Source: Lentzea nigeriaca (GTDB taxonomy: Bacteria > Actinomycetota > Actinomycetes > Mycobacteriales > Pseudonocardiaceae). From it: DNA of 64,000 bases. The stretch covers positions 372,001 to 436,000 of the forward strand of contig NZ_JAFBCX010000003.1 in assembly GCF_016907955.1 (NCBI RefSeq), given 5' to 3'. The notes beneath the pieces are model-generated. The model saw only the letters and a list, made by a program, of their open reading frames with translations. It did no database searches and was not told where the DNA came from. Each line of letters starts with the position of its first letter. Position 1 is the stretch's first letter. This document shows positions 40,889 to 49,655 of the stretch, in pieces. Both the position numbers and the translations under genes were made by a program.

Positions 40889-41863
40889 ATGGCCGGATCG
40901 GAACGCAGCAGGTTCACCGTCCTGCTCGCCCTGCTCGCGAACGCCGGTGTCGCGGTGCTGAAACTCGTCGCCGGACTGCTGTCCGGCTCTGGCGCGCTGC
41001 TCTCGGAGGCCGCGCACTCGGTCGGTGACACGTCGACGCAGATCCTGCTCCTGACGGCCGTCAGGAGATCGGAACGGCCCGCTGACCAGCGCCACCCGTT
41101 CGGGTACGGCAAGGAGCGGTACTTCTGGTCGTTGCTGGCCGCGTTCGGGATTCTCATCTCCGGCGCGGTGTTCTCGCTGTACGAAGGCGTGCACACGATC
41201 ATCTCGCCGCACGAGCAGAGTGCGTACGTGTGGGTCAACTACGTCGTGCTCGCCATCGCGTTCGTCATGGAGGGCACCTCGCTCGTCCAGGCGACGCGGC
41301 AGGTCCGCGACGAGGCCGAGGAACACGAGCACTCGATGGCCGCGCACCTCAGCGGCACCGACGATCCGGCGCCGCGGGCCGTGTTCACCGAGGACCTCGC
41401 GGCGGTGATCGGCATCGTGCTCGCGGCGGCCGGTGTCGGGCTGCACCAGCTGACCGGGTCGGCGGTGTGGGACGGGATCGCGTCGATTCTCATCGGGGTG
41501 CTGCTGGCTGTCGTGGCGGTGCTGCTCGGCCGCGTCTGCAAGGGTCTGCTGATCGGCCGCCAGGCTGATCCACGGCTCGTGCGGGCCGTCTGGGACCACA
41601 TTGAACGGCAGCCGGAGGTCGACGATCTGGTCGACGTCCAGACAATGCTCACCGGAACGGACAAAGTTCTCATATGCGCACGGGTCGACTTCATCGACAA
41701 CTATTCCGCCGGTGACGTGGAACAGGCCTGCATTCGCATCGACAACGAGCTGCGCGAGCTGTTCCACGAGGTGGACGAGGTGTTCATCCAGCCAGTACCC
41801 AGGACGAACGCCGATTTGCGGCAACGGGTTCTCCACCGTTACGGCAGGGTGCTGACCGACTGA
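40889..41863 (+). CDS. Cation diffusion facilitator (CDF) family transporter
   Basis: 324 residues. Six membrane helices in the first 220 residues (LLALLANAGVAVLKLVAGLL; FWSLLAAFGILISGAVFSLY; WVNYVVLAIAFVMEGTSLVQ) and a cytoplasmic domain (DPRLVRAVWDHIERQPEVDD). Helix 2 has LSEAAHSVGDTSTQ with the metal-binding His-x3-Asp; helix 5 has FTEDLAAVIGIVL, where the usual His/Asp pair is replaced by a Glu-Asp arrangement. Exports Zn2+, Fe2+ or Mn2+ in exchange for protons. The ATG at 40889 is set by the GGGTAG element. Confidence 0.85.
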   Translation: MAGSERSRFTVLLALLANAGVAVLKLVAGLLSGSGALLSEAAHSVGDTSTQILLLTAVRRSERPADQRHPFGYGKERYFWSLLAAFGILISGAVFSLYEGVHTIISPHEQSAYVWVNYVVLAIAFVMEGTSLVQATRQVRDEAEEHEHSMAAHLSGTDDPAPRAVFTEDLAAVIGIVLAAAGVGLHQLTGSAVWDGIASILIGVLLAVVAVLLGRVCKGLLIGRQADPRLVRAVWDHIERQPEVDDLVDVQTMLTGTDKVLICARVDFIDNYSAGDVEQACIRIDNELRELFHEVDEVFIQPVPRTNADLRQRVLHRYGRVLTD

Positions 41864-41888
41864 GTTTCGTTCCCGGAACGCCGGGTAT
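41864..41888 (+). promoter_or_regulatory. Sigma-B/F-type promoter of the molybdoenzyme gene
   Basis: GTTT (41864-41867), 15 bases, GGGTAT (41883-41888), ending 9 bases before the GTG at 41898; consensus match starting right after the CDF stop codon. Confidence 0.65.
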
Positions 41889-41897
41889 TGCTCGATC

Positions 41898-44180
41898 GTG
41901 GATCGCATCGCCGACGTATGGGGACCACGCACTCCGCACGGGCGAGAGACCGACTGGCCGGTCCGGGTCGACCAGCAGCTCGCGCACGGGATCGGAGAGT
42001 CCGATGTGGATCGCTGGGTCCAGTCGGCCTGCGTGTTGTGCAGCAACGGGTGCGGCTGCGACATCGCGGTCAAGGACGGCCGCATGGTGGGTGTTCGCGG
42101 ACGTGCGGAAGACATCGTCAACCACGGCAGGCTCGGCCCGAAAGGGCTTTTCGGCTCGTGGCAGGCACATCGCACGGATCGCCTCACCCAGCCGTTGATC
42201 CGCCGCCACGGCGTGCTGGTCGAGACCGACTGGGACACCGCGATGAGCGAGGTGGTGCACCGCTCCCAGGAGCTGCTGGCCGAGTTCGGCTCGTCGTCGC
42301 ACGGGTTCTACACGAGCGGGCAGCTGTTCCTGGAGGAGTACTACACCCTCGGCGTCATCGGCAAAGCCGGCATCGGCACGCCGCACATGGACGGCAACAC
42401 CAGGCTGTGCACTGCGACGGCGGCAGCGGCCTTGAAGGAGTCGTTCGGCTCCGACGGACAGCCCGCCTGCCACACCGACATCGACCTGTGCGACGCGTTG
42501 TTCCTGTTCGGGCACAACATGGCCGCCACGCAGACCGTGATGTGGGCCCGTGTGCTCGACCGTCTCGCCGGACCGGACCGCCCTCGGGTCGTCGTCGTGG
42601 ATCCGCGCCGGACGCCGGTCGCCGAGTCCGCCGACGTGCACCTGGCGCCGTTGCCCGGCACGAACCAGGCGTTGATGAACGGCCTGGTGCGCGCGGTGAT
42701 CGAGCACGGCTGGGTCGACCACGACTACGTCCACCGGCACACCCTCGGCTTCGACGAGCTGAAGAGCACCGTCGAGCCCTACACACCCGAGCACGTGGCC
42801 GAGATCTGCCGCGTCTCCCCCGTCGACCTGCTACGCGCCGCCGAGATCTTCGGAACCTCGCAGCGGGTGCTGTCGACCGTGCTGCAGGGCTTCTACCAGT
42901 CGCACCAGGCGACCGCGGCGTCGTGCCAGGTCAACAACCTGCACCTGATCCGCGGCCTGATCGGCAGGCCCGGCAGCGGTGTGCTGCAGATGAACGGCCA
43001 GCCGACCGCGCAGAACACCCGTGAGACCGGTGCGAACGGCGACCTGCCCGGTTTCCGCAACTGGGACAACGAGCAGCACGTCCAGGAGCTCGCGCGGCTG
43101 TGGAAGGTCGACCCGCTCACGATCCCGCACTGGGCACCGCCGACGCATGCGATGCAGATCTGGCGGTACGCCGAGCAGGGCTCGATCAAGTTCCTGTGGA
43201 TCTCCGCGACCAACCCCGCCGTGTCGCTGCCGGAGCTCTCGCGCATCCGCGCCATCCTGAGCAAGAAGGACCTGTTCGTGGTGGCACAGGACGGTTTTCC
43301 CACCGAGACGACCGAACTGGCCGACGTGGTGCTGCCCGCCGCGCTGTGGGGCGAGAAACAGGGCACGTTCACGAACCTGTCGCGGGTCGTGCACCTGTCC
43401 GAGCAGGCCGTCGAACCGCCCGGCGAGGCGCGAAGCGACCTGGACATCTTCCTCGACTACGCCTCCCGCATGGGCTTCCGCGACCGCGACGGCGACCCGT
43501 TGATCAAGTGGAAGGACGCGGAGGGCGCGTTCGACGCGTGGCGCGAGTGCAGCCGCGGCCGCCCGTGCGACTACACGGAGCTGACCTACGAGAAGCTGCG
43601 CGGTGGCAGCGGAATCGCGTGGGGGCCGGAGCGGCTCTACGCCGACGGCCACTTCCCCACCGCCGCGGACTACTGCGAGGACTACGGCCACGACCTGCTC
43701 ACCGGCGCGCAGACCACGCCGACCGAGTACAAGGCCCAACGACCCGACGGGCGGGCGTTCCTCAAGGCGGCCGAGTACCTGCCGCCCCACGAGCAGGCGA
43801 ACGCCACGTACCCGTTCCTGTGCACGACCGGACGCTCGGTGTACCACTTCCACACCCGTACCAAGACCGGCCGTTCGCCCGAACTGCGCCGGGCCGCGCC
43901 CGAGCCGTGGGTCGAGATGTCGCCGGAGGACGCGGCGGAGCTCGGCTTCGGCGACGGCGACGTCGTGCTGGTCGAGTCGGAACGCGGCAGCGTCAAGGTC
44001 CCGGTCCGAATTGGACGGTGCCGCGGCGGCGTGGTGTTCCTGCCGTTCCACTACGGCTACTGGGACGTCGAGCACGACGGGCACGAGCGAGCGGCGAACG
44101 AGCTGACGCTCACCGAGTGGGACCCGGTGTCGAAGCAGCCGCTGTTCAAGCTCAGCGCCGTGCGGATCAGGAGGGCCTGA
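41898..44180 (+). CDS. Molybdopterin oxidoreductase, NapA/formate-dehydrogenase-like
   Basis: 760 residues of the DMSO-reductase superfamily. The N-terminal cluster site reads SACVLCSNGCGCDIAV (Cys-x2-Cys-x3-Cys), but the fourth cysteine, normally in GxLCxKG, is Gly here (NHGRLGPKGLFG). The probable Mo ligand is Cys in NTRLCTATAAAALKESFG, as in periplasmic nitrate reductase and some formate dehydrogenases; LFLFGHNMAATQTVMWARVL and GQPTAQNTRETGANGDLPG follow. The C-terminal dinucleotide-binding domain is present (FLCTTGRSVYHFHTRTKTG). No Tat signal, so cytoplasmic. GTG start, leaderless. Substrate unknown; co-expressed with a small helical protein. Confidence 0.82.
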   Translation: MDRIADVWGPRTPHGRETDWPVRVDQQLAHGIGESDVDRWVQSACVLCSNGCGCDIAVKDGRMVGVRGRAEDIVNHGRLGPKGLFGSWQAHRTDRLTQPLIRRHGVLVETDWDTAMSEVVHRSQELLAEFGSSSHGFYTSGQLFLEEYYTLGVIGKAGIGTPHMDGNTRLCTATAAAALKESFGSDGQPACHTDIDLCDALFLFGHNMAATQTVMWARVLDRLAGPDRPRVVVVDPRRTPVAESADVHLAPLPGTNQALMNGLVRAVIEHGWVDHDYVHRHTLGFDELKSTVEPYTPEHVAEICRVSPVDLLRAAEIFGTSQRVLSTVLQGFYQSHQATAASCQVNNLHLIRGLIGRPGSGVLQMNGQPTAQNTRETGANGDLPGFRNWDNEQHVQELARLWKVDPLTIPHWAPPTHAMQIWRYAEQGSIKFLWISATNPAVSLPELSRIRAILSKKDLFVVAQDGFPTETTELADVVLPAALWGEKQGTFTNLSRVVHLSEQAVEPPGEARSDLDIFLDYASRMGFRDRDGDPLIKWKDAEGAFDAWRECSRGRPCDYTELTYEKLRGGSGIAWGPERLYADGHFPTAADYCEDYGHDLLTGAQTTPTEYKAQRPDGRAFLKAAEYLPPHEQANATYPFLCTTGRSVYHFHTRTKTGRSPELRRAAPEPWVEMSPEDAAELGFGDGDVVLVESERGSVKVPVRIGRCRGGVVFLPFHYGYWDVEHDGHERAANELTLTEWDPVSKQPLFKLSAVRIRRA

Positions 44181-44641
44181 TGCACCTCGCCACCTACCTG
44201 GGACTCCTGCACGGTTCGCTGCGGACGCTGGCCGGCGCTTTCCGCGAGGTGGCGAAGGGCCACGGCGAGGAGCCGGACGTCGCGAGCACCTGCCAGGTAC
44301 TGGCGAAACGTCTCGACGGCCAGGTGGAGAAGCTGGGCCCGATCGTCGAACGCTACGGCGAGCACCGCGAGTCGGAGCCGGAACGCCTGCACGCGGCCGA
44401 GTTCGAGCAGACCCGCAGTGGCGGCGTCGGGCTGCTGCGCGACCTGCAGGACCTCTACGCGCTCGCGTCGTTCACCGACATCACCTGGACCGTCGTGGGC
44501 CAGGCCGCGCAGGGGTTGCGCGACAAGGAACTTCTGGACGTCGTGAGCTCGTGCGAGAAGGACACCGCACGGCAGCTCGCATGGCTGAAAACGAGGATGA
44601 AGCAGAGCGCACCGCAGGCGCTGATCGCGTCGAGGGAATGA
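44180..44641 (+). CDS. Small all-helical protein after the molybdoenzyme
   Basis: 153 residues, entirely helical by eye and rich in His, Glu and Arg (start MHLATYLGLLHGSLRTLAG, then AFREVAKGHGEEPDVASTC). Spaced His and Glu suggest a ferritin- or hemerythrin-like bundle, but the ligand pattern is not complete enough to name it. Its ATG overlaps the molybdoenzyme stop (TGATG), so it is translationally coupled and may be a subunit, chaperone or iron-binding partner. Ends shortly before a strong bidirectional terminator. Confidence 0.65.
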   Translation: MHLATYLGLLHGSLRTLAGAFREVAKGHGEEPDVASTCQVLAKRLDGQVEKLGPIVERYGEHRESEPERLHAAEFEQTRSGGVGLLRDLQDLYALASFTDITWTVVGQAAQGLRDKELLDVVSSCEKDTARQLAWLKTRMKQSAPQALIASRE

Positions 44642-44684
44642 GACGCACTCTGCGGTACGTGACCGCACCCGTGCCGACGGAAAA

Positions 44685-44739
44685 CGATGAACGGCGCACT
44701 TGTTCACCTGACTGACGTGGACAAATGCGCCGTTCATCG
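44685..44739. terminator. Strong bidirectional terminator
   Basis: CGATGAACGGCGCA (44685-44698) pairs perfectly with TGCGCCGTTCATCG (44726-44739); inside, TTGTTCAC and GTGGACAA add a second stem with one mismatch. It lies between the convergent stops at 44641 and 44740. It also marks the end of the stress-promoter region. Confidence 0.8.
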
Positions 44740-45345
44740 CTAATAGACGCAGGGTGGGCGGTAGCCGTCGATCTTCAGGCTGCGGAACTCCAGATCGTTC
44801 GGCGTCTTGCCGACGAAGACCAGGCCGCGGGCGTCCTTCAGCGCCTCGCGGAGCGGGTAGCTGGGCTTGCCGAGTTCGGGCAGGGTCGTCCAGTCCTTCT
44901 CGGCGAAGCCGAAGAACCTCTGCACCAGCCTGCCGCGCGTCGACGGGATCTTGGTGACCCACTTGTCGCCGCCGCTCCAGTGCGAGGCGGGACGCAGTTG
45001 GACGTAGAGGTCGTCGGTGGCGCGGTAGGTCATCCAGAAGCCGTGTGACTTCGTGAGGTCGGCCTGGGCCTCGAACCTGTTGCCGAGCCACACGACCATC
45101 ACGTGCCAGTCGTTCGCCAGGAACTTGATCTTCGCCGTGTAGCCGTGGCGGTTTCGCGGCACGAGGATGCTGCCGGTCGCGGGCTCGGTGGCGCCCTCGC
45201 CGCTGGCGAGCCACTGTTGCAGCCGGTCGATGGACGGGGTGTCGCACTCATGGCCGTGCGCGGCGTTCGCGGTGGCCGTGGTGCCGAGCAGGAACAGCGC
45301 GCACGCGATCACCGCGATGCGGCCGAGCGTCGAATTCAAGCGCAT
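44740..45345 (-). CDS. Secreted protein of unknown function
   Basis: 201 residues. Signal peptide: MRLNSTLGRIAVIACALFLL with ATANAAHG cleavage near residue 28. The mature part has a helical start (CDTPSIDRLQQWLASGEG) and then a region rich in Tyr, Trp and Lys, vaguely reminiscent of ribosome-inactivating or carbohydrate-binding folds (HGFWMTYRATDDLYVQLRPA); this likeness is not firm. The ATG at 45345 is chosen because it begins the signal peptide. Single gene ending in the terminator at 44685-44739. Confidence 0.65.
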   Translation of the reverse strand: MRLNSTLGRIAVIACALFLLGTTATANAAHGHECDTPSIDRLQQWLASGEGATEPATGSILVPRNRHGYTAKIKFLANDWHVMVVWLGNRFEAQADLTKSHGFWMTYRATDDLYVQLRPASHWSGGDKWVTKIPSTRGRLVQRFFGFAEKDWTTLPELGKPSYPLREALKDARGLVFVGKTPNDLEFRSLKIDGYRPPCVY

Positions 45346-45391
45346 CTCGCGGACCGTAGCGGATATTGGTTGAACCATTCTTCGTTCACGG

Positions 45392-45420
45392 TTGACCGCG
45401 TGACCTGGACAGCGGATTGT
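45392..45420 (+). promoter_or_regulatory. Housekeeping-type promoter of the M28-like gene
   Basis: TTGACC (45392-45397), 17 bases, GATTGT (45415-45420), 26 bases before the GTG at 45447. Confidence 0.4.
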
Positions 45421-45446
45421 GAGGACGCCTCACGACGGCCCACAGT

Positions 45447-46922
45447 GTGGGCGTGCTACCTGCCAGATGGCTTGGATTCATCGGTGTCGTAACGGTTTTC
45501 TGCCTCCAGTTGACCTCTCCTGCCGCTGCCGCGTCCGACTGCCCCGCGTCGATCGACGAGCGCGCGTTCGCCTCGGCGGCCAAGTTGCGGGAACTGAACG
45601 GCCGGATGGCCGGGTTCGGCGTGCGGGCCACCGGCAGCCCGGCTCACAACCGGTTCCTCTCCTGGCTGGAACGCCGTGTCTCCCGGCTCCCCGGCATGTC
45701 CGTCCGCTCCGAACGGTTTCCCATCGTTCGCTGGCAGCCGGGCCCAGGCCTGCTGGTGTCCGGCGGCGTGGTGCCGGTCGCGGCCGCGATTCCCTACTCC
45801 GCCCCCGGTCTGCGCTCAGGAGAGCTGATCCGGCTGCCCGGCAGCGAGCCCATCACCGCCGCCAACGCCCGCGGCAAGGTCGTCCTGCGCGACTTCCCCG
45901 CCGTCGACCGCGGCTACCTCGCCGAAACCCGGCTGCATCAGGACATGATCGACGCCGGCGTCGCCGGTGCGGCCGGAGTCGTCGTCGCGTTCCCGTTCCC
46001 GCACGAGCAGGTTCGCGGTTACTGGGATCCGCACACCGGCACGCACTACCGTGTGCCAGGGGTGTTCGTCGGCTCGGACGCGGCCGGGAAACTCCAGCCC
46101 GGCACCCGCACGACCATCGGCGTCCTGGCGGGCCGCTCCCCCGCCGTGACGCGATCTCTCATCGCGACGCTGCCCGGCCGGAGCCCCGAACGCATCGTGA
46201 TCGACACCAACACCGACGGCGTGGGCTGGGTGCAGGAGAACGGAACCGTCGCCCTTCTCGCCCTCGCCGAACACTTCGCCCACGTCCCGCAGCGCTGCCG
46301 GCCGCGCACGCTGGAGTTCGTCTTCGCGACCGGCCACCTGCACCGCCCGGCAGAGGGCAGCGAGTTCCGGGCACGCGCACTGGACGCCGAATACGACGAT
46401 GGCGGAGTCGCGTTCGCGTTCGTGCTGGAACATCTCGGCACACGAGAGTTCCTGCCGAGCGCGGGTTCTCTGCAACCGACGGGCGCCGCGGAACTGTCGG
46501 GCTGGTTCGCGGGCAGTCCCGTGCTCGCTCGGGCAGCCGCCGCGGCGTTGGCGGCACGAGCGGTGGATCGCACGTTCGTCCTGCCCGGCAGCGACCTCCC
46601 GGTGCCGGACCGGGCGCCGCCGCAGTGCTCGTTCGGCGGCATCGGGACGCACTTCCACTCGCACCTGGTCCCGACGATGGCGATGATCTCCGGGCCGTGG
46701 ACGCTGTGGGCGCCCTCGTTCGGCGCCGAAGCCGTCGACCACGAACGGATGCGGCGCCAGGTTCTCGCCGCGGGTGACGCCGTGCTCACACTCGGGGCGG
46801 TGCCCCGCGAGCAGATCGCGGGGCCCTACCTCGATCTCCGCCGGGCTCGGGCGGCAGGCGCGGCCACGTGCTCCCACGACCTGCCGCCCGAGTGGGCACC
46901 TATGCCGGCGCGTACCCGGTAG
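45447..46922 (+). CDS. Secreted M28-like protein, probably without zinc catalysis
   Basis: 491 residues. Signal peptide of about 29 residues ([20 protein letters not shown]). The layout follows secreted M28 aminopeptidases: an N-terminal part with [20 protein letters not shown], a PA-like inserted domain (AARGKVV-type [34 protein letters not shown]) and a peptidase-like core. Where active enzymes have a zinc-binding HxD, it reads [20 protein letters not shown], so the His is Thr and the metal site looks lost, while the family Glu-Asn-Gly is kept. Probably an inactive homologue or a changed hydrolase. Overlaps the EF-G-like gene by 23 bases, convergently. Confidence 0.7.
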   Translation: MGVLPARWLGFIGVVTVFCLQLTSPAAAASDCPASIDERAFASAAKLRELNGRMAGFGVRATGSPAHNRFLSWLERRVSRLPGMSVRSERFPIVRWQPGPGLLVSGGVVPVAAAIPYSAPGLRSGELIRLPGSEPITAANARGKVVLRDFPAVDRGYLAETRLHQDMIDAGVAGAAGVVVAFPFPHEQVRGYWDPHTGTHYRVPGVFVGSDAAGKLQPGTRTTIGVLAGRSPAVTRSLIATLPGRSPERIVIDTNTDGVGWVQENGTVALLALAEHFAHVPQRCRPRTLEFVFATGHLHRPAEGSEFRARALDAEYDDGGVAFAFVLEHLGTREFLPSAGSLQPTGAAELSGWFAGSPVLARAAAAALAARAVDRTFVLPGSDLPVPDRAPPQCSFGGIGTHFHSHLVPTMAMISGPWTLWAPSFGAEAVDHERMRRQVLAAGDAVLTLGAVPREQIAGPYLDLRRARAAGAATCSHDLPPEWAPMPARTR

Positions 46923-48888
46923 GACGGGCGGTGAACGTGCCACGGCCCTGCGTCCGGCTGCGCAACCTCGTCACGTAACCGAACATCTCGGCCAACGGCA
47001 CCGAAGCGGTCACCACCGTCGTGCCGGTCCTGGCCTCGGAGCCGAGGATCCGGCCCCGGCGCGCGGCCAGGTCGCCGAGCACACCGCCGATGTACTCGTC
47101 CGGCACGGTGACGGTGACCTCGGCGATCGGTTCGAGCAACGTCATCGCGCCCGCCTTCAGGGCCTCGCGCAGGCCCAGGCGGCCCGCCGTGCGGAACGCC
47201 ATGTCCGTCGAGTCCTTGACGTGCGTGGACCCGTCGGTGAGCGTCACCCGCAGGCCGGTGACCGGGTGGCCAAGCGGTCCCTCGGCCAGCGCGTCCCGGC
47301 AACCCTGCTCGACCGCGCGAACGAACTCCTGCGGCACGCGCCCACCGGTGACCGTCGAGCGGAACTCGAAGCCCGTCTCCAACGGCTCGGTGTCGATGAC
47401 GATGTGCGCGAACTGTCCCGAACCTCCGTCCTGCTTCACGTGCCGGTACACGAATCCCGTGACGCCGCTCGCCAGGGTCTCCCGGTAGGCGACCCGCGGT
47501 CGGCCCATCGTGATCTCGAGGCGGTGGTTCGCGCGCGCCTTCTCCACCGCGACCTCCAGGTGCAGCTCACCCAGGCCCGACAACACCGTCTGACCGGTCT
47601 CCGGGTCCGTCCTCACCTGCAGGGACGGGTCCTCGTCGACCAGGTACGCCAGGGCCTCGGCCAGCTTCCCGTTGTCCGCGCTGGACTTCGGCTCGACGGC
47701 CACCGACACGACGGGGTCTGCCGACACCGGCGGTTCGAGCAGCAGCGGAGCCGTCGGCGCGCACAGGGTCGCCCCGGTGCGAGCCGACTTCAGGCCCACC
47801 ACGGCCACGATGTCACCGGCGACAGCCGTGTCGACCGGCGTGTGGCGGTCCGCCTGCACCCGCAGGATCCTGCCGATGCGTTCGGACCGGCCACCCGCCA
47901 GGACCGTCTGTCCTTTGTGGAGCGTGCCGGAGTACACGCGGACGTAGGTCAGCCGCCCGGTGGCGGTGGAGTTCACCTTGAACACCAACGCCGCGAGCGG
48001 CGCCTCCGGATCCGCCTGCCGCTCCTCGCCGTCGACGCCCCGCACCGGCGGAACGTCCACAGGGGACGGCAGGTAGGCGATCACCGCGTCCAGCAACGGT
48101 TCGATGCCCCGGTTCCGGTACGCCGAGCCGCACAGCACGACGGTTCCGGTGCCACATCGCGTCACTTCCCGCAACGCTTCGGTGAGCGTCTGCTCCCCCA
48201 ACGCTCCATGCGCATAGAACTCCTCCAACGCCTTGAGGTTCAGTTCCGCCACCGTCTCCTCCAGGAGGCGGCGGCGGCGTTGCGCCTCTGCCAGCAGGGT
48301 TTCCGGAACGGGGCCTTCGACGAGGTCCGGTTCCCAGGTCAGCGCCCGCATGCGGACCAGGTCGACGACACCGGCGAAGCCGTCCTCGGCCCCGATCGGC
48401 AGCTGCACCACCAACGGAACGGTGTGCAGCCGCGTCCTCAGTGACTCCACGGCCTTGTCGAGGTCCGCACCCGCCCGGTCGAGCTTGTTGACGAACGCGA
48501 TCCGCGGCACGCCGTGCCGATCCGCCTGGCGCCACACGGATTCGCTCTGCGGCTCCACCCCGGCCACGCCGTCGAACACGGCGACAGCCCCGTCCAGCAC
48601 GCGCAACGACCGTTCGACCTCGTCGGAGAAGTCGACGTGCCCAGGCGTGTCGATGAGGTTGACGCGATGCCCGTCCCACGTGCAGCTGACAGCGGCGGCG
48701 AAGATCGTGATGCCGCGGTCGCGTTCCTGCGGGTCGAAGTCCGTGACGGTGGTGCCGTCGTGGACCTCGCCGCGCTTGTACGTGCTGCCGGTGGCGAACA
48801 GGACGCGTTCGGTGAGCGTGGTCTTGCCCGCGTCGACGTGGGCGAGGATGCCCAGGTTGCGGACGGCGTTCAACGTGATCGTGCGCAT
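46900..48888 (-). CDS. EF-G-like translational GTPase (EF-G paralogue)
   Basis: 662 residues, a little shorter than EF-G (about 700). G-domain motifs are complete: [54 protein letters not shown] and [13 protein letters not shown]. Domains II-V follow ([79 protein letters not shown]). It is a second EF-G-type factor, related to the group that includes Tet(M)/Otr(A) ribosome-protection proteins, though the G domain is more EF-G-like. A role in rescuing antibiotic-blocked ribosomes is suggested mainly by its leader region. ATG at 48888 with AAAAGG 9 bases upstream. Confidence 0.85.
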   Translation of the reverse strand: MRTITLNAVRNLGILAHVDAGKTTLTERVLFATGSTYKRGEVHDGTTVTDFDPQERDRGITIFAAAVSCTWDGHRVNLIDTPGHVDFSDEVERSLRVLDGAVAVFDGVAGVEPQSESVWRQADRHGVPRIAFVNKLDRAGADLDKAVESLRTRLHTVPLVVQLPIGAEDGFAGVVDLVRMRALTWEPDLVEGPVPETLLAEAQRRRRLLEETVAELNLKALEEFYAHGALGEQTLTEALREVTRCGTGTVVLCGSAYRNRGIEPLLDAVIAYLPSPVDVPPVRGVDGEERQADPEAPLAALVFKVNSTATGRLTYVRVYSGTLHKGQTVLAGGRSERIGRILRVQADRHTPVDTAVAGDIVAVVGLKSARTGATLCAPTAPLLLEPPVSADPVVSVAVEPKSSADNGKLAEALAYLVDEDPSLQVRTDPETGQTVLSGLGELHLEVAVEKARANHRLEITMGRPRVAYRETLASGVTGFVYRHVKQDGGSGQFAHIVIDTEPLETGFEFRSTVTGGRVPQEFVRAVEQGCRDALAEGPLGHPVTGLRVTLTDGSTHVKDSTDMAFRTAGRLGLREALKAGAMTLLEPIAEVTVTVPDEYIGGVLGDLAARRGRILGSEARTGTTVVTASVPLAEMFGYVTRLRSRTQGRGTFTARPTGYAPA

Positions 48889-48897
48889 GGCTCAGTG

Positions 48898-49004
48898 CCT
48901 TTTCGGTGCGAAAGGACTTACGAGGTCAGCGCGATGACCTGACGAACTCTGGGTTCGTCAGACACTCCGGTGCCCGGCGCGCAGCGAGCAGCCGGGGTGC
49001 GGAG
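48898..49004 (-). promoter_or_regulatory. Multi-hairpin leader of the EF-G-like gene
   Basis: In transcript order: CTCCG-CAC-CCCGGC pairing with GCCGGG-CAC-CGGAG (49004-48965); CTGACGAAC-ccaga-GTTCGTCAG (48961-48939); AGGTCA-tcgcgc-TGACCT (48940-48923); and CCTTTCG-cac-CGAAAAGG (48915-48898), which hides the AAAAGG ribosome binding site. The layout fits translation attenuation. Confidence 0.65.
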
Positions 49005-49056
49005 ACACGAGGATCACGTCGAAACGGGACGAGGGAACGACAACGGCGGTACGCAC
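48958..49056 (-). CDS. Leader peptide ORF (32 codons) before the EF-G-like gene
   Basis: A GTG at 49056, preceded by a strong GAGGGGAG site, opens 32 codons (MRTAVVVPSSRFDVI at the start, then LVSPHPGCSLRAGHRSV) ending in TGA at 48960-48958. The reading runs through the first leader hairpin and stops inside the 5' arm of the second. That placement is what ribosome-stalling leaders of inducible resistance genes show. The peptide has no other likely function. It is inferred from sequence only. Confidence 0.55.
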   Translation of the reverse strand: MRTAVVVPSSRFDVILVSPHPGCSLRAGHRSV

Positions 49057-49137
49057 GGCCGGTCTCCCCTCGCCACTCGGTGATGTTGATCGTGGAGTGT
49101 AGACGGACGAGCGCAGCCGCAAAACGGTTTTACCGCA

Positions 49138-49479
49138 TCAGGGGCGAGCCCAGCTCGAACACGGGTCCGGGCGCCCGCTGCGGTCCTCGCACACGCGGAA
49201 GCGGTTGACCCGGCCGAACGTCGCGTTCCCGCAGCCGCCGGCGGAGCCGTTACCGTCGTTGACGCGGCTCGTCCCGGTGTTGGTCTCGAACTGGCCGTAG
49301 ACGCCGTTGCCGTCTCGCTCCATGTCGCAGACTTCGACCCACGTCCCGTTGGACGAAGCGTAGTTCTCTCCGAGGTACACGCGCCCGAACACGCCGACGT
49401 CGGCGGAGCTCGCGGGTGTCATCGCGATGCCCGACGCCAGCACGACCCCCAGTGCGGTGATGGTGGAAAACAGCCTCAT
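49138..49479 (-). CDS. Small secreted cysteine-containing protein
   Basis: 113 residues. Signal peptide MRLFSTITALGVVLASGIAM with ASSADVG cleavage near residue 26. The mature domain has four cysteines (VEVCDMERD, AGGCGNATF, FRVCEDRS and DPCSSW), likely two disulphides, and many Gly and Asn; beta-rich. No family recognised. Its stop abuts the promoter and leader of the EF-G-like gene. The ribosome binding site is weak (GAGGGGCTGAACG). Confidence 0.65.
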   Translation of the reverse strand: MRLFSTITALGVVLASGIAMTPASSADVGVFGRVYLGENYASSNGTWVEVCDMERDGNGVYGQFETNTGTSRVNDGNGSAGGCGNATFGRVNRFRVCEDRSGRPDPCSSWARP

Positions 49480-49655
49480 CGTTCAGCCCCTCTTGTCGTA
49501 GGTCGACGAACCAGGAGGCGGCCCATCCCCCTGACGATCCCTTGGGCCGCCTCGGGATTCACAGTGCGCGGCCGTTCGTGTGAACCTCTTGCGAGATTTC
49601 TGCATTGCCCTGGTCACTGCGCTATCCCTGTGGTTCGGGGAGATGGGGAGACGGC

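Noticed and set aside
46774..48444. A 556-codon open frame on the plus strand inside the EF-G-like gene
   Set aside because: Fully antisense to a clear EF-G protein, His/Arg-rich and without recognisable motifs.
46900..48888. Naming the EF-G paralogue tet(M) or otr(A)
   Set aside because: The G-domain motifs ([19 protein letters not shown]) are closer to EF-G than to Tet(M); resistance is only suggested by the leader.
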